From Halobacillus andaensis (lineage in GTDB: Bacteria; Bacillota; Bacilli; Bacillales; Halobacillaceae): 63,997 nt of DNA. The stretch lies in NCBI RefSeq assembly GCF_014636475.1, contig NZ_BMEL01000006.1:1-63997 (forward strand), given 5' to 3'. The notes below the pieces were generated by a model that was not told the origin of the DNA, searched no databases, and saw only the letters and a program-made list of their open reading frames with translations. The translations under genes and the position numbers were made by a program. This document shows, in pieces, positions 51,350 through 63,017 of this stretch. Positions within the stretch are counted from its first letter, which is position 1. Each line of letters starts with the position of its first letter.

Positions 51350-51597
51350 ATATAAAAAACGCGCCCCTGTGCTTAATTAGCACAGAGACGCGTTATGCGC
51401 GGTTCCACTCTGTTTAGGAAACGTACTTCCCTCACTCTCCCTAATAACGGCAGGCGACCGCCCCAGCCTACTTCATTCAACCAGGGACTCAGAGGTGCAT
51501 TTCAGAGCCTTCCCTTAAAATCACTTCCAGCCAAAGGTGATTTTCTCTGTGTAAAGAAAGGTTCTCCTACTTCTCCTCATCTACGTTCCATATGGGT
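51350..51597 (-). promoter_or_regulatory. T-box riboswitch, cysteine-specific
   Basis: The minus-strand leader has the T-box signature AGAGTGGAACCGCG (51398-51411) and an AGTA-containing stem I. The likely specifier codon is TGC (51497-51499), read by tRNA-Cys. A long terminator stem follows (51358-51394) with T6. Uncharged tRNA-Cys would promote antitermination into cysE-cysS. The specifier matches the downstream genes. Confidence 0.93.
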
Positions 51598-51603
51598 ACC
51601 TTT

Positions 51604-51632
51604 ACTATATGTGAAAAGTTGCAATTTGTGAA
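51604..51632 (-). promoter_or_regulatory. Promoter of the cysE-cysS T-box leader
   Basis: -35 TTCACA (51627-51632) and -10 TATAGT (51604-51609) with a 17-bp spacer, starting right after the gltX stop. Confidence 0.65.
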
Positions 51633-51636
51633 CAGA

Positions 51637-53106
51637 TTAGTCTTGGATTTGTTTTAAAGCGTCATTCAATCGGATCGTAACGGTCTCCAGGCCAAGCAGA
51701 CGAATCGCATTTGGCAATTCAGGACCATGAGTCTGACCTGTTGTAGCTACTCGAATTGGCATAAATAATTTTTTACCTTTATGTCCCGTTTCTTTTTGAG
51801 TCGCCTTGATTTGAGCTTTAATGTTCTCAGGCGTCCACTCATCTAATTCTGCGAGCTTTCCTTTAAATGCTTCTAGCACCTCTGGGACCTGCTCACCTTT
51901 AAGAACTTCTAAAGCATCTTCATCATACTGGATTTCTTTTTTAAAGAAGAGGTCAGTCAGTTCAACAATTTCCGCTCCATAGCTCATTTGCTCATGGTAA
52001 AGGGAAATTAACTCATGCGTCCACTCACGATCTTCTTCACTCATATCCTCCCTTACACGGCCAGCTTCAATTAGGTGAGGGAGAGCAAGATCTACTACAC
52101 GCTCCAAGCTTGAAGCTTTAATATATTGGTTGTTCATCCATTTCAGTTTAGCTGGATCAAAGATGGCTGGTGATGTAGATAGTCGCTCCGCGTCGAAAAT
52201 CTCAATTAATTTATCCTGGGTGAATATTTCTTCTTCTCCCACAGGGGACCAGCCAAGTAATGTAATAAAGTTAAACAATGCTTCTGGCAAATATCCTAGA
52301 TTCTTATATTGTTCAATAAATTGCAGGATATGCTCATCACGTTTGCTCAGCTTCTTACGATTTTCATTAAGGATTAACGTCATATGACCAAATTTAGGAG
52401 CTTCCCAGTTAAATGCCTCATAAACCATCAATTGCTTAGGAGTATTGGAAATGTGTTCCTCTCCGCGCAAGACGTGAGAAATTCCCATTAAATGATCATC
52501 AATGGCTACAGCAAAGTTGTAGGTTGGCGTTCCATTCTTCTTAACGATCACCCAGTCTCCAAAATCGCTGGATTCAAAAGAAATTTTACCTCTAACGATA
52601 TCGTTAAACTCATAGGTGTAATTTTTAGGAACGCGAATACGAATACTCGGTTCTCTTCCTTCCGCCTCAAACTCTTTTACTTGTTCTTCTGTTAAATCAC
52701 TATGAGCACCAGAGTATTTAGGGGCTTCTCCACGGTTGATCTGAGCTTCACGTTCCGCTTCAAGCTCGTCCTCCGTCATATAACACTTATAAGCCAAACC
52801 TCTCTCAAGCAGATCATCTACATATTTATTATAAATATCTAAACGCTCCATTTGACGATAAGGGCCGTATTCTCCTCCGACATCCGCTCCTTCATCCCAT
52901 TCAATACCGAGCCATTTTAAGTAATTCAGCTGACTTTCTTCTCCACCAGCTACATTCCTCTTCGCATCTGTATCTTCCACGCGGATAATGAACTTTCCTC
53001 CAGCGTTTCTTGCATATAAATAATTGAATAGAGCCGTACGAGCATTCCCTATATGAAGGTTGCCTGTAGGACTTGGCGCATAACGCACACGTACTTCGTT
53101 ACTCAT
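51637..53106 (-). CDS. gltX: Glutamyl-tRNA synthetase
   Basis: Class I GluRS, 489 aa. HIGH-type motif [14 protein letters not shown] and KLSKRDE are visible. In Bacilli it normally also charges tRNA-Gln with Glu for later amidation by GatCAB. The frame is open to 53145, but AAAGGAG before ATG 53106 sets the start at [15 protein letters not shown]. Confidence 0.97.
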   Translation of the reverse strand: MSNEVRVRYAPSPTGNLHIGNARTALFNYLYARNAGGKFIIRVEDTDAKRNVAGGEESQLNYLKWLGIEWDEGADVGGEYGPYRQMERLDIYNKYVDDLLERGLAYKCYMTEDELEAEREAQINRGEAPKYSGAHSDLTEEQVKEFEAEGREPSIRIRVPKNYTYEFNDIVRGKISFESSDFGDWVIVKKNGTPTYNFAVAIDDHLMGISHVLRGEEHISNTPKQLMVYEAFNWEAPKFGHMTLILNENRKKLSKRDEHILQFIEQYKNLGYLPEALFNFITLLGWSPVGEEEIFTQDKLIEIFDAERLSTSPAIFDPAKLKWMNNQYIKASSLERVVDLALPHLIEAGRVREDMSEEDREWTHELISLYHEQMSYGAEIVELTDLFFKKEIQYDEDALEVLKGEQVPEVLEAFKGKLAELDEWTPENIKAQIKATQKETGHKGKKLFMPIRVATTGQTHGPELPNAIRLLGLETVTIRLNDALKQIQD

Positions 53107-53173
53107 AATATGAACTCCTTTCAAATCCGTCTCCATTTTATTCATTTTATCATTATTTACTGTCTATTGTTGA

Positions 53174-54346
53174 CTATTTTTGCAGAAGAACAACAGCCTG
53201 GGCCGCCATCCCTTCTTTTCTACCTGTAAAACCAAGTTTTTCGGTTGTCGTCGCTTTAACGTTAATGCGCTCTGCATCACTGTTTAAAAGTGCAGCTATG
53301 TTTCTTTGAATCTCCTCCACATAAGGAGCCATTTTAGGAGCTTGAGCGATCACAGTGCAGTCTATATTGCCCAGCTCGTACCCTTGATCCGTCACGAACT
53401 TCCACACTTGCTGCAAAAGCTTTCCCGAATCCGCATCTTTAAAGGCATCGTCGGTATCTGGAAAATGTCTACCGATATCCCCTTCGCCAATAGCCCCTAG
53501 ACAAGCATCTGCTATCGTATGAAGCAAAACATCAGCATCAGAATGACCTAACAGTCCTTTATCATGCGGGATTTCAATACCACCCACTATACACTTACGG
53601 CCTTCAGCAAACTGATGAACATCAAAGCCTTGTCCAATACGAATCATAGTATCCTTCACGACCTTTCCTTTATGAGCAGCATAAGATTTAGCCTTTACTA
53701 AATCCTCCGGCGTAGTCAGCTTCATGTTGTCATAACTTCCTTCAACCACGTTTACCGCTTCACCAAGACGTTCCACAAGGGACGCATCATCTGTCCCATA
53801 ATAATTTTGTGATTTTGCTTCTTCATGAGCTTTGAGAATTAAAGGGTAATGAAATCCTTGCGGGGTTTGAGCAGCCCAAAGAGAATGACGGTCCAGTGTA
53901 ATGAGTTGCTCCTTTTGCTTTTGCTTAATGGTATCCGTCACAGGTACGGCTAACAGGCCTGCCCTGCGTTCAGTAACCACCTCAGCAAGCTGATGAAGAT
54001 GCTCTCGTTTTACAAAAGGACGAGCTCCATCGTGAATAAACACGGGCTGGTTCGTTCGCTTGACAGCCTGCAGCCCTTCATAAACACTATCTTGTCGTTC
54101 AGCACCACCATTGACCAAAGTCATACGATCACTTAGTTGATGTTGGTGGAGGATTTCTTCCATCTGAGCATTCTCTTGTTTATTCGTAACCAGCACAATC
54201 TCATTGCACCAAGGGTCTTGCACAAATACAGTTAAAGTATGTATGATAAGCGGCAAATCATTGATCATCAAAAATTGTTTATTTTGTCCTGCATGCATCC
54301 GTTTTCCTTGTCCGGCTGCTAAAACGATCGCTGTATAATTTATCAT
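53174..54346 (-). CDS. ispDF: Fused IspD-IspF, bifunctional MEP-pathway enzyme
   Basis: One continuous frame of 390 aa joins IspD (about 1-230; [31 protein letters not shown]) to IspF (about 234-390; [30 protein letters not shown]). IspD makes CDP-methylerythritol and IspF cyclises its phosphorylated form to MEcPP, so the steps flank the IspE reaction. In B. subtilis they are separate adjacent genes. Both halves keep their active-site motifs. An ATG at 53647 with AAGGA four bases upstream might still allow separate IspF synthesis. Start ATG 54346 follows AAGGTGG. Confidence 0.93.
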   Translation of the reverse strand: MINYTAIVLAAGQGKRMHAGQNKQFLMINDLPLIIHTLTVFVQDPWCNEIVLVTNKQENAQMEEILHQHQLSDRMTLVNGGAERQDSVYEGLQAVKRTNQPVFIHDGARPFVKREHLHQLAEVVTERRAGLLAVPVTDTIKQKQKEQLITLDRHSLWAAQTPQGFHYPLILKAHEEAKSQNYYGTDDASLVERLGEAVNVVEGSYDNMKLTTPEDLVKAKSYAAHKGKVVKDTMIRIGQGFDVHQFAEGRKCIVGGIEIPHDKGLLGHSDADVLLHTIADACLGAIGEGDIGRHFPDTDDAFKDADSGKLLQQVWKFVTDQGYELGNIDCTVIAQAPKMAPYVEEIQRNIAALLNSDAERINVKATTTEKLGFTGRKEGMAAQAVVLLQK

Positions 54347-54373
54347 GATAACCACCTTAAATAAAGTGAAACA

Positions 54374-54406
54374 ACAAAAGCGATAACACGCAGTTATCAC
54401 TTTTGC
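54374..54406 (-). terminator. Hairpin between yacL and ispDF
   Basis: AAAAGCGATAAC (54377-54388) pairs with GTTATCACTTTT (one G-U on the minus strand) over a short loop. The downstream minus-strand sequence, GTTGTTTCACTTT, is only moderately T-rich, so termination is probably partial. Confidence 0.5.
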
Positions 54407-54430
54407 TAATCTCTATTTGTTATACCGTTT

Positions 54431-55528
54431 TTATAAGGCTTTTTCAAGTGATTTTGGCCTTGCAAAAATCATTCGTCCCGCAGAAGTTTGCAATACACTA
54501 GTAACAACCACTTCAATTGTTTTGCCGATATAATCTTTTCCTTCTTCCACAACAATCATCGTACCATCGTCTAAATAGCCAATTCCTTGCTTTTGTTCCT
54601 TGCCGTCTTTAATCACTTGGATCGTCATTTCTTCTCCAGGAAGAACGACTGGTTTCACCGCATTGGCCAAATCGTTAATATTTAAGACTTGAACATTCTG
54701 GAACTCACATACTTTATTTAGATTAAAGTCGTTCGTCACAACGATCCCATCCATGACTTTCGCAAGTTTCACAAGCTTGCTGTCTACTTCTTGAACCTCT
54801 TCAAAATCCCCATCATAAATTTCCACTTTAACCGGGAGGTCCTTCTGTAAACGATTTAAAATGTCCAATCCACGACGTCCGCGGTTTCGCTTTAATCCAT
54901 CCGATGAATCTGCAATATGCTGAAGTTCCTCGAGCACAAACTGAGGAATAACAATTGTACCTTCCAGAAAATGAGTTTCACAAATATCAGCAATTCTTCC
55001 ATCAATAATGACACTCGTATCTAGAATTTTTTCTTTCGGAATTAAGGATCGATCCACTGGTGCTTCAGAAAGGTCATCTTCATCTGAGCCTTTCTTATCT
55101 TTCTTTGCAAATAAATTTAAAAATTCATCTTTTCGCTTAAATCCAACTTGAAAGCCGAAATAACCAAGTAAAAATGTGATAAATATAGGCAGAATCTGGC
55201 TAACTACTTTAATCTCAATATCCTGGAGTAAATTATTCACTAAATAGGCAATGATCAGACCTACGATTAAGCCTAAGCTTCCAAATAACAGATCCGCAAC
55301 CGGGGCTCGAACGAGGGTGTCCTCCACCCACCTGAGAAAATCAACAATATAATCTACTACCCAAAAAGTTAATAAAAATAGTATAAGTGCTCCGACAATT
55401 GCCCCTACTCCGGATTGGATCCAACCTTGCCAGGATACATCCATTACTGAAAAAAGCTCCGGCATGTATAGATAACCGATTGTTCCTCCGGTTATAACTA
55501 TAAATAATTGAACGATACGTTTAAGCAC
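54431..55528 (-). CDS. yacL: YacL, membrane PIN-TRAM domain protein
   Basis: Integral membrane protein, 365 aa, with four N-terminal TM helices (about 1-120). A cytoplasmic PIN-fold nuclease-like domain follows (about 170-290; [27 protein letters not shown]), then a C-terminal TRAM RNA-binding domain (about 300-360). Its target is unknown. The frame is open to 55567, but GAGGAGGTGA before GTG 55528 sets the start [15 protein letters not shown]. Confidence 0.92.
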   Translation of the reverse strand: MLKRIVQLFIVITGGTIGYLYMPELFSVMDVSWQGWIQSGVGAIVGALILFLLTFWVVDYIVDFLRWVEDTLVRAPVADLLFGSLGLIVGLIIAYLVNNLLQDIEIKVVSQILPIFITFLLGYFGFQVGFKRKDEFLNLFAKKDKKGSDEDDLSEAPVDRSLIPKEKILDTSVIIDGRIADICETHFLEGTIVIPQFVLEELQHIADSSDGLKRNRGRRGLDILNRLQKDLPVKVEIYDGDFEEVQEVDSKLVKLAKVMDGIVVTNDFNLNKVCEFQNVQVLNINDLANAVKPVVLPGEEMTIQVIKDGKEQKQGIGYLDDGTMIVVEEGKDYIGKTIEVVVTSVLQTSAGRMIFARPKSLEKAL

Positions 55529-55603
55529 TTCTTTCACCTCCTCATTTTCCATTATGACCAACCTCAAGGTCTATTAATCGTAGACGTTGAAATGTTGTTT
55601 AAT

Positions 55604-55632
55604 AAACTAGCACAAATGACATTATTTTTCAA
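55604..55632 (-). promoter_or_regulatory. Candidate promoter of yacL
   Basis: TTGAAA (55627-55632) and TAGTTT (55604-55609) with a 17-bp spacer, in the disA-yacL gap. Confidence 0.45.
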
Positions 55633-55656
55633 TTTACAGAAAAATATTCCATTTGG

Positions 55657-56730
55657 TTATAAATGACGATCTACGAATAATTGTTCTTGTATTCTTTCCA
55701 ATCCCTCGCCAATTTTCTTGGCTCTCACTTCACCAACCCCATCAACTTCTACGAGTTCTTTTACTGAAGCTTGAACGACGTCATTTAATGTGCCAAACCG
55801 TTCAACTAAGTGCTCAATGATTAAAGCCGGCAGTCGGGGAATTCTGTGCATCACTCGATAACCCCTTGGGTGAATCGGGTCAGACAATTTCGTGCCAGAA
55901 GAATAACCTAAAAGTTTTAGCACTTGATCATCTGATAAAAGTTCAGTACCTGAGTGTTCTTGCATTTTTCTTAAAATGTAATACGGTTCATAATCAGGTC
56001 GTTTGCTATAATCGCGCAATAAAAGGGAAGCTTCTTCCTCAATGTTAGATACGAGCTCTGTTAATTGTAACTGGATGAGCCGCCCTTCCGTACCCAATTC
56101 ATTCACGTAATTCAAGATCTCCGTTTTAATCCTTAATACCATCTCTACGCGATGAACAACTTGAATGACTTCAGAGAAGGAAACCATATTTTCAAACTCC
56201 ATCGCTCCAAGATTAGTAATACTTTGATCGAGCACAATTTTATATTTCTCAAGCGTTTGAATGGCTTGATTAGCTTTCGTTAAAATGACGCCAATATCTT
56301 TCAAGGAATAACGAATCGACCCTTTATACAAGGTGATTACATTTCGCCGTTGTGAAATGGCAATAATTAAGTGACCGGTTTGTTTCGCTACACGCTCTGC
56401 TGTCCGGTGGCGCATCCCCGTCTCCGTTGATAGAATATCAGGATCCGGCATCAGTTGAGCATTGGCATAAAGGATTTCCGTACCTTCATCATTTAAAATT
56501 AAAGCACCGTCCATTTTAGCCAATTCATATAAGTGAGCCGGAGTGAACTCAGACTGTATGTGAAAGCCTCCATCCACTAATTCCTGAATTTCTTTTCCAT
56601 AACCTATCACAATCAATCCGCCTGTTTTCGCCCGTAATACGTTATCAATTCCATCACGAAGGGGCGTCCCCGGGGCCACGAATTTCAGCATTTCTCCGAT
56701 GGAATTTTCCTTATGATCATGCCCTTCCAT
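55657..56730 (-). CDS. disA: DisA diadenylate cyclase / DNA-integrity scanning protein
   Basis: DisA, 357 aa, makes c-di-AMP and pauses sporulation at DNA lesions. The N-terminal DAC domain has DGALILND and [14 protein letters not shown]; a central helical spine and C-terminal HhH DNA-binding domain ([16 protein letters not shown]) follow. Its ATG overlaps the radA stop (TAATG), and RadA is known to affect DisA activity in B. subtilis. Confidence 0.97.
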   Translation of the reverse strand: MEGHDHKENSIGEMLKFVAPGTPLRDGIDNVLRAKTGGLIVIGYGKEIQELVDGGFHIQSEFTPAHLYELAKMDGALILNDEGTEILYANAQLMPDPDILSTETGMRHRTAERVAKQTGHLIIAISQRRNVITLYKGSIRYSLKDIGVILTKANQAIQTLEKYKIVLDQSITNLGAMEFENMVSFSEVIQVVHRVEMVLRIKTEILNYVNELGTEGRLIQLQLTELVSNIEEEASLLLRDYSKRPDYEPYYILRKMQEHSGTELLSDDQVLKLLGYSSGTKLSDPIHPRGYRVMHRIPRLPALIIEHLVERFGTLNDVVQASVKELVEVDGVGEVRAKKIGEGLERIQEQLFVDRHL

Positions 56731-58103
56731 TATCGATCCCCCAATGTTACTTGCATAGCTTCCTGCACTGTACGGACTCCTACCACTTGAATCGAAGCAG
56801 GAGGTGTCCAGCCATCAAGGTTCTTCTGTGGGATAATGACCCTTTTAAATCCGAGCTTAGCTGCTTCTTGAACCCGCTGTTCTATTCTCGCTACACGCCT
56901 GACTTCGCCTGTTAATCCGACTTCACCGACGACTACATCATTTCCATTTGAGACTTGATCTCTAAAGCTTGAAGCTATACTGATAGCCACTGCTAAATCA
57001 ATGGCAGGTTCATCCAGCTTCACTCCGCCAGCAACTTTAATATAAGCATCCTGGTTTTGAAGAAGGAGACCTGCACGCTTTTCAAGTACGGCCATTAATA
57101 ACGGAACCCGGCTATTATCCAATCCTGTTGCCATTCGTCGAGGATTTCCAAAAGAAGTCGGTGATATTAATGCTTGGATCTCCACTAATACAGGCCGCGT
57201 GCCTTCCATAGAAGCCACTACAATAGATCCTGCCGCTCCTTGGGACCTTTCCTCAAGAAAGATTTCAGAAGGGTTGAGAACCTCTTCTAAGCCCTTCTCT
57301 TTCATCTCAAATATGCCCATCTCATGTGTGCTTCCGAAACGGTTTTTCACACTGCGCAGGATGCGAAACGTATGATGTCTTTCACCTTCAAAATAAAGAA
57401 CGGAATCTACCATGTGCTCAAGTAAACGCGGACCGGCAATGGACCCTTCTTTTGTCACGTGGCCTACTATAAAAATAGGAATGCCTTTACTTTTGGCAAT
57501 CCTCATTAATTGACTCGTACACTCACGCACTTGAGAGACACTTCCGGGTGCTGAAGTTACATCTTCTTTGAAAATTGTTTGTATGGAGTCAATGATGACC
57601 AATTTTGGATCAATTTCCTCAATTTGCGTTAACACGTCCTGTAAATTTGTTTCCGAAAGAACGTATAACTCATCTGACTGTATGCCCAGCCTTTCAGCAC
57701 GAAGCTTAGTCTGCCTTGAAGATTCTTCTCCTGAAATATATAGAACGGGTAACGATTTGTTTGCTACTTGTGCAGAAACTTGCAAGAGTAATGTTGATTT
57801 CCCGATACCCGGATCTCCCCCAATTAAAACCAAAGAGCCCGGCACAATGCCGCCTCCAAGTACACGGTTTAACTCTGGCATATCTGTTTCCATACGCGGT
57901 TCTTTTTCTGATTTTATCGCCGTAATTTTCTCTGGCTTTGCAGCTCCTGATGAATTGGTTTGGAAAACATGTCGTGACCCGCCTGTAATGGACGCTTCCT
58001 CAACGAGCGTATTCCACTGATGGCAACCCGGACACTTCCCCATCCATTTAGGAGATTCATATCCACATTCCTGACAAACAAATTTTGTTTTTCTTTTTGC
58101 CAA
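56730..58103 (-). CDS. radA: DNA repair protein RadA (Sms)
   Basis: RadA, 457 aa, a RecA-like branch-migration helicase. The zinc finger [18 protein letters not shown] opens the protein. Walker [11 protein letters not shown], the KNRFG motif and a C-terminal Lon-like domain follow. A -10-like TATAAT (58124-58129) lies upstream without a clear -35. Confidence 0.97.
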   Translation of the reverse strand: MAKRKTKFVCQECGYESPKWMGKCPGCHQWNTLVEEASITGGSRHVFQTNSSGAAKPEKITAIKSEKEPRMETDMPELNRVLGGGIVPGSLVLIGGDPGIGKSTLLLQVSAQVANKSLPVLYISGEESSRQTKLRAERLGIQSDELYVLSETNLQDVLTQIEEIDPKLVIIDSIQTIFKEDVTSAPGSVSQVRECTSQLMRIAKSKGIPIFIVGHVTKEGSIAGPRLLEHMVDSVLYFEGERHHTFRILRSVKNRFGSTHEMGIFEMKEKGLEEVLNPSEIFLEERSQGAAGSIVVASMEGTRPVLVEIQALISPTSFGNPRRMATGLDNSRVPLLMAVLEKRAGLLLQNQDAYIKVAGGVKLDEPAIDLAVAISIASSFRDQVSNGNDVVVGEVGLTGEVRRVARIEQRVQEAAKLGFKRVIIPQKNLDGWTPPASIQVVGVRTVQEAMQVTLGDR

Positions 58104-58212
58104 GGTTACCTCTCCTCTACCTCATTATATACGATATGGTTTGTGAAAAAGTTTCATGATGATATCAATTGCATTAAAATTGCCTTACTTAAAGAATATC
58201 TAAATCGGAAAA

Positions 58213-58240
58213 AAATCGGAAGGCAAACACCTTCCGATTT
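58213..58240 (-). terminator. Terminator after clpC
   Basis: A perfect 11-bp stem (58213-58223 with 58230-58240, 6-nt loop) is followed on the minus strand by TTTTTTCC. It separates the CtsR operon from radA-disA, although B. subtilis transcribes them together in part. Confidence 0.88.
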
Positions 58241-58276
58241 TAAACATTTCATATTTTATTCATAATTGACCTTCAA

Positions 58277-60730
58277 TTATGCTTCTTGTTGAGTGTGAAC
58301 GGTAAATTCTTTATTATCATTTAAGTCAATTTTCACTTTTTGACCTTTTTGAATATTTTCCTTCAACAGCTCTTCTGATAGTAGATCTTCTACGTTTTTC
58401 TGTATAGAGCGGCGAAGAGGACGTGCACCGTATTCTGGATCAAAGCCTTCTTCAGCAATGTGTTCGATTGCTTTTTCCGTCAGCGTAAAGTCAATTTCTT
58501 GTTCAAGCAGGCGTTTTCTTAACTGCTCTGCCATAAGTGTAACGATGTGCTTCATATGTTTTCTCTCTAAAGAGTGGAAAACAATGGTTTCATCGATACG
58601 GTTTAAGAATTCTGGACGGAACGCTTTCTTCAGTTCATCTGTTACTTTAGACTTCATGTCTTTGTAATTTTGATCGGCTTCATCCATAGAGAATCCAACG
58701 TATTTATTCTGCTTCAATTCACTTGCTCCCACATTAGAAGTCATGATGAGCACCGTGTTACGGAAGTCTACTACACGTCCTTTAGAATCTGTTAAGCGGC
58801 CATCTTCCAGCACTTGAAGTAAAATGTTAAATACTTCTGGGTGTGCTTTTTCAATTTCATCAAGCAGGATAACAGAATAAGGTTTGTTACGCACTTTCTC
58901 TGTTAACTGTCCGCCTTCATCATATCCTACATAACCTGGAGGTGAACCAACAAGTCGAGACGTGCTGTGTTTCTCCATGTACTCGGACATATCGATACGA
59001 ATCATTGCATCTTCTTCGCCAAACATGCTTTCGGCTAAAGCACGTGCTAATTCTGTTTTACCTACACCTGTTGGTCCCAGGAAGATAAAGGAGCCAATCG
59101 GGCGTTTAGGATCTTTCAAACCAGCACGAGCACGGCGAATGGCTTTAGAAATAGCTTTGACAGCTTCCTCTTGACCGATAATACGGTTATGCAGTGTATC
59201 TTCTAAGTGAAGTAGACGTTCACTTTCTTCTGTTGTCATTTTAGATACAGGGACACCCGTCCAGGTTGAAACGATGGAAGCAATATCTTCTACTGTCACT
59301 TCAGAATCCTCTTGACCTTGCTTTTCTTTCCATTCGTCTTTTGTTTTATCTAATTCATCTCGTAGACGCTGTTCACTGTCTCTCAATGAAGCTGCTTTCT
59401 CAAACTCCTGACTTTGAACAGCCGCGTCTTTCTCTTTTCGTACTTCTTCAAGCTTTTGCTCAAGCTCTTTTAGGTTAGGCGGGGCCGTATAAGAACGAAG
59501 ACGTACTTTAGACGCAGCTTCATCAATTAAATCTATAGCTTTATCCGGCAAGAATCGATCAGTGATATAACGATCAGAGAAACGTACAGCTGACTCAATA
59601 GAATCATCAGTAATCGTTACACGGTGGTGAGCTTCATAACGATCACGCAAACCTTTTAAGATTTGAACGGATTCATCAAGGGTTGGTTCATCCACTTGGA
59701 TCGGCTGGAAACGACGCTCTAAAGCGGCATCCTTTTCAATATATTTCTTATATTCATCTAAGGTTGTGGCACCGATACATTGTAATTCACCACGTGCTAA
59801 AGATGGTTTAAGAATGTTCGAAGCGTCAATGGCACCTTCCGCGCCTCCTGCTCCAATTAGCGTGTGCAATTCATCAATAAACAAAATGATGTTGCCAGCT
59901 TGACGAATTTCCTCCATCACTTTTTTCAAGCGATCTTCGAATTCACCACGATATTTCGTGCCAGCTACCACTGTACCCATGTCTAATGTCATTACGCGCT
60001 TATCACGCAGGATTTCAGGGACTTCATTATTCATAATTTGCTGGGCAAGCCCTTCAGCAATAGCTGTTTTACCTACACCTGGCTCCCCTACTAACACGGG
60101 GTTGTTTTTAGTACGACGGCTTAATACTTGGATAACACGCTGTATTTCCTTACTACGCCCAATGACTGGATCAATATTACCTTCTTTAGCAATGGCTGTT
60201 AAATCTCGAGCCAAGGAATCAAGTGTTGGTGTATTGGCGTTAGCAGCTTGTGCACTTGAACCTCCACCGCGTCGGTTTTGACCGCCAGTAGATTCATTGT
60301 TGCCAAGCAGCTGAAGTACTTGTTGCCGTGCTTTATTTAAGCTTACACCAAGGTTGTTAAGAACGCGGGCTGCCACTCCTTCACCCTCTCGGATCAACCC
60401 GAGAAGAATGTGTTCAGTACCTACGTAAGAATGGCCTAGCTTACGAGCTTCATCCATAGATAACTCGATGACCTTCTTCGCACGAGGAGTGTAGTGAATC
60501 GTCTGGGAAACCTTTTCGCCCTTGCCAATTAAGTTCTCAACTTCTTGTTGAATTTTACTGGATTCAAGACCTAACGCTGTCAGCGCTTTAGCCGCAATTC
60601 CTTCCCCTTCACTAACTAACCCTAATAAAATGTGCTCAGTTCCAATATTGTTATGGCCTAATCGTACAGCTTCTTCTTGAGCTAATGCTAATACCTTCTG
60701 TGCTCTTTCTGTAAATCGTCCAAACATCAT
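58277..60730 (-). CDS. clpC: ClpC AAA+ unfoldase
   Basis: HSP100 ATPase, 817 aa, partner of ClpP and adaptors such as MecA and McsB. It has two Clp_N repeats (about 1-145), AAA-1 ([13 protein letters not shown]), a coiled-coil M domain with UVR-like segment (about 410-470), AAA-2 ([13 protein letters not shown]) and a D2-small domain. Of three in-frame ATGs, 60730 has the best SD spacing (GGAGG, 8 nt) and gives [18 protein letters not shown]. Confidence 0.97.
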   Translation of the reverse strand: MMFGRFTERAQKVLALAQEEAVRLGHNNIGTEHILLGLVSEGEGIAAKALTALGLESSKIQQEVENLIGKGEKVSQTIHYTPRAKKVIELSMDEARKLGHSYVGTEHILLGLIREGEGVAARVLNNLGVSLNKARQQVLQLLGNNESTGGQNRRGGGSSAQAANANTPTLDSLARDLTAIAKEGNIDPVIGRSKEIQRVIQVLSRRTKNNPVLVGEPGVGKTAIAEGLAQQIMNNEVPEILRDKRVMTLDMGTVVAGTKYRGEFEDRLKKVMEEIRQAGNIILFIDELHTLIGAGGAEGAIDASNILKPSLARGELQCIGATTLDEYKKYIEKDAALERRFQPIQVDEPTLDESVQILKGLRDRYEAHHRVTITDDSIESAVRFSDRYITDRFLPDKAIDLIDEAASKVRLRSYTAPPNLKELEQKLEEVRKEKDAAVQSQEFEKAASLRDSEQRLRDELDKTKDEWKEKQGQEDSEVTVEDIASIVSTWTGVPVSKMTTEESERLLHLEDTLHNRIIGQEEAVKAISKAIRRARAGLKDPKRPIGSFIFLGPTGVGKTELARALAESMFGEEDAMIRIDMSEYMEKHSTSRLVGSPPGYVGYDEGGQLTEKVRNKPYSVILLDEIEKAHPEVFNILLQVLEDGRLTDSKGRVVDFRNTVLIMTSNVGASELKQNKYVGFSMDEADQNYKDMKSKVTDELKKAFRPEFLNRIDETIVFHSLERKHMKHIVTLMAEQLRKRLLEQEIDFTLTEKAIEHIAEEGFDPEYGARPLRRSIQKNVEDLLSEELLKENIQKGQKVKIDLNDNKEFTVHTQQEA

Positions 60731-60750
60731 GGACATGACCTCCTAACGAT

Positions 60751-61821
60751 TTATTCTTGTTTTTCTAATTGAAGTCTTTCACGAATCAATGATGCTCTGC
60801 GAACATCCCGCTCAGACGGGGATAAAGATTCTTTCGCATATTGTTGTAAAAATCCTGGTTGAGTAAGGACCATCAGTTCATTTAAAATGTTTTTTTGAAT
60901 ACGATCGATGAACCCTAAGTCGATTCCAAGTCGGAGATCAGATAAACATTTAGCTGCCTCTTTAGACTCTATGATTCGACTGTGCTTCAAAACACCATAG
61001 GAACGAAAAACTCTATCTTCAAGCTGAACTCCTGAGCGGTGCAGTAAAGTTTGACGCGCTTTACGTTCCTGGTCGATCAGCTGCCTAACAACACTATGCA
61101 GATCCTCTACAATGTCTTCTTCTGACTTCCCTAACGTAATTTGGTTCGATATTTGAAAAATGTTCCCTAAAGCTTCGCTGCCTTCTCCATAAATTCCGCG
61201 GACCACTAAACCAAGCTGGTTGATCGCCGGTGTCATTCGGTTGATCTGATGCGTCATAGCTAAGGCTGGTAAGTGCATCATAACCGATGCTCTCATCCCT
61301 GTTCCTACATTTGTTGGACAGGCTGTTAAATACCCTCTATTTTCATCAAAGGCGTAATCCACTTTTTCTTCTAACCAGTCATCCAGTTGAGACGCTTGTT
61401 CTAACGCACGATCAAGCTGGAATCCGGGGAAGTATAATTGAATACGAATATGATCTTCTTCATTAATCATAATCGAAACCTGTTCATTTTGGGAGATTAA
61501 TGCAGCAGAATTTTTAGAGTGATCTATAAGATGAGGACTGATCAAATGCTTTTCAACCAGTACCCTTTTTTCAATCTGCTGTAAATCACTCATTTCTACT
61601 ACTTCAAAACCCTTATAATCCCTAAAAGATTGACCTTTATATTCTTGTTTAAAAAAATCTAGAATTTCTTTCATTCGTTCTTCTGAAGAAATCACAGGAA
61701 AAGGATATTTCTGAAAATTCCGAGCCAGTCGTATTCGACTGCTCATGACAATATCACTATCCGGGCCTTCTTCTTTCATCCAGGGGCTAATGGCTTCATT
61801 AATAAATTGCTCTAAAGACAT
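60751..61821 (-). CDS. mcsB: McsB protein-arginine kinase
   Basis: Arginine kinase, 356 aa, marks proteins with phospho-Arg for ClpCP and inactivates CtsR. Phosphagen-kinase fold motifs [10 protein letters not shown] and the catalytic-Cys loop [20 protein letters not shown] are intact. The C-terminal phospho-Arg sensor RDVRRA is present. Its ATG overlaps the mcsA stop (TAATG). Confidence 0.97.
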   Translation of the reverse strand: MSLEQFINEAISPWMKEEGPDSDIVMSSRIRLARNFQKYPFPVISSEERMKEILDFFKQEYKGQSFRDYKGFEVVEMSDLQQIEKRVLVEKHLISPHLIDHSKNSAALISQNEQVSIMINEEDHIRIQLYFPGFQLDRALEQASQLDDWLEEKVDYAFDENRGYLTACPTNVGTGMRASVMMHLPALAMTHQINRMTPAINQLGLVVRGIYGEGSEALGNIFQISNQITLGKSEEDIVEDLHSVVRQLIDQERKARQTLLHRSGVQLEDRVFRSYGVLKHSRIIESKEAAKCLSDLRLGIDLGFIDRIQKNILNELMVLTQPGFLQQYAKESLSPSERDVRRASLIRERLQLEKQE

Positions 61822-62369
61822 TATTCTTCATCCCCCTTTCCGTGATGAAGCTGCTGCTCAAGCGAACGAATCTGATCTCTTACTTTTGCTGCTTCCTCAA
61901 ATTCTTCTTGCTCTATAAGCCTCTGAAGTTCTGACTTATAGTGATCCATTTGCCTTTTTACGTGCAAGTTTCCTCCTTCTCGCTTTGGAACCTTACCATT
62001 GTGCTTCGTGTTTCCACTATGGACACGACGAAAGATAGGGTTTAAGCGTTCATCAAAGGTTTTATAGCAATCTGCACAGCCAAATTTTCCAATTTGGGCG
62101 AACTCTTGATAAGTCAATCCACAAGTTGGACACTTCAAAGTTTTATTTGGCTGATAAGTCTTAGATGGTTGACCTTTAAAAGAAGGAGGTTGTTCATAAT
62201 TGAAAAGCCCTGATAATAAGTCATTTAACGTGAAATTTTCTTCACTTTCGTTCATATACCCTTTTTCCTTTGCACAATATTCACATACATGAACTTCCGT
62301 TTTTTCACCGTTAATTACTTGCGTTAAATGAACCGTTGCAGGGCGTTTATGGCAACGTTGGCAATCCAT
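61821..62369 (-). CDS. mcsA: McsA, zinc-binding activator of McsB
   Basis: McsA, 182 aa, with four CxxC zinc motifs (CQRC, CEYC, CPTC, CADC) and a C-terminal UVR/coiled-coil domain ([19 protein letters not shown]). It activates McsB and modulates CtsR under stress. It is translationally coupled to mcsB. Confidence 0.97.
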   Translation of the reverse strand: MDCQRCHKRPATVHLTQVINGEKTEVHVCEYCAKEKGYMNESEENFTLNDLLSGLFNYEQPPSFKGQPSKTYQPNKTLKCPTCGLTYQEFAQIGKFGCADCYKTFDERLNPIFRRVHSGNTKHNGKVPKREGGNLHVKRQMDHYKSELQRLIEQEEFEEAAKVRDQIRSLEQQLHHGKGDEE

Positions 62370-62389
62370 AAAACCTTCTCCTTCCTTAC

Positions 62390-62854
62390 CTAACTTTGAT
62401 ACTTTAAGGTGAATAACATAGCCGTGAGTATCCTAGAGCGAATTTCATCCCTCAGAGGAAGAGGGAAAGCAAGTACTTCTCGCTCCATTACACTTGCCAT
62501 CATTCTAGCTTCACGTTCCGTAATGCTTTCATTTTCTTTTAATCGTTCTATAATATCCAACGCTACGGATTGTGACACCTCTGGCTGAATCATATTGACG
62601 ATATCATCAATCATTTGTGATTCAGAACGATGCTGTACACGTCTTATGCGGATATAACCTCCGCCACCACGTTTACTTTCCACTATATAGCCCTTTTCCA
62701 CAGTAAAGCGAGTTTTAATCACGTAATTGATCTGTGAAGGTACACATTGAAATTGATCAGCAATCTCGCTGCGCTTAATTTCAATGGTGTGCTTTTGATT
62801 CTCATCTAAAATATTTTTTAGATACTCTTCAATGATGTCAGAAATATTCCGCAT
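62390..62854 (-). CDS. ctsR: CtsR heat-shock repressor
   Basis: Class III stress repressor, 154 aa. It has a winged HTH (EIKRSEIADQFQCVPSQINYVIKT as contiguous region, residues about 21-45) and the glycine-rich heat-sensing wing KRGGGGYIRI with the McsB-targeted Arg. The frame is open to 62959, but GGAGGAGGG before ATG 62854 sets the start MRNISDIIEEYLKNIL. It autoregulates through the operator at 62870-62892. Confidence 0.97.
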   Translation of the reverse strand: MRNISDIIEEYLKNILDENQKHTIEIKRSEIADQFQCVPSQINYVIKTRFTVEKGYIVESKRGGGGYIRIRRVQHRSESQMIDDIVNMIQPEVSQSVALDIIERLKENESITEREARMMASVMEREVLAFPLPLRDEIRSRILTAMLFTLKYQS

Positions 62855-62869
62855 TTTCCCTCCTCCTCT

Positions 62870-62928
62870 TTTGACTTTGACTATCTTTGACCTTAATTTC
62901 ATTATACTAATTTTTGTCCCGCACGCAA
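62870..62928 (-). promoter_or_regulatory. CtsR operator and promoter of ctsR-mcsA-mcsB-clpC
   Basis: The CtsR heptad tandem GGTCAAA-GAT-AGTCAAA occupies 62876-62892, and a third GTCAAA follows at 62870-62875. Upstream are -10 TATAAT (62901-62906) and a fair -35 TTGCGT (62923-62928), 16-bp spacer, so the operator covers the start region. Confidence 0.9.
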
Positions 62929-62983
62929 CTAAAATGTTTTGAGTTACATGAGTAATCATTCCCTAAATCGGAATAGGTTAAAA

Positions 62984-63014
62984 CAAAAAAACTATACGAA
63001 ATAAATCGTATAGT
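62984..63014 (-). terminator. Terminator after the MgtC-like gene
   Basis: A perfect 9-bp stem (62991-62999 with 63006-63014) is followed by T7 on the minus strand. Confidence 0.9.
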
Positions 63015-63017
63015 CGG

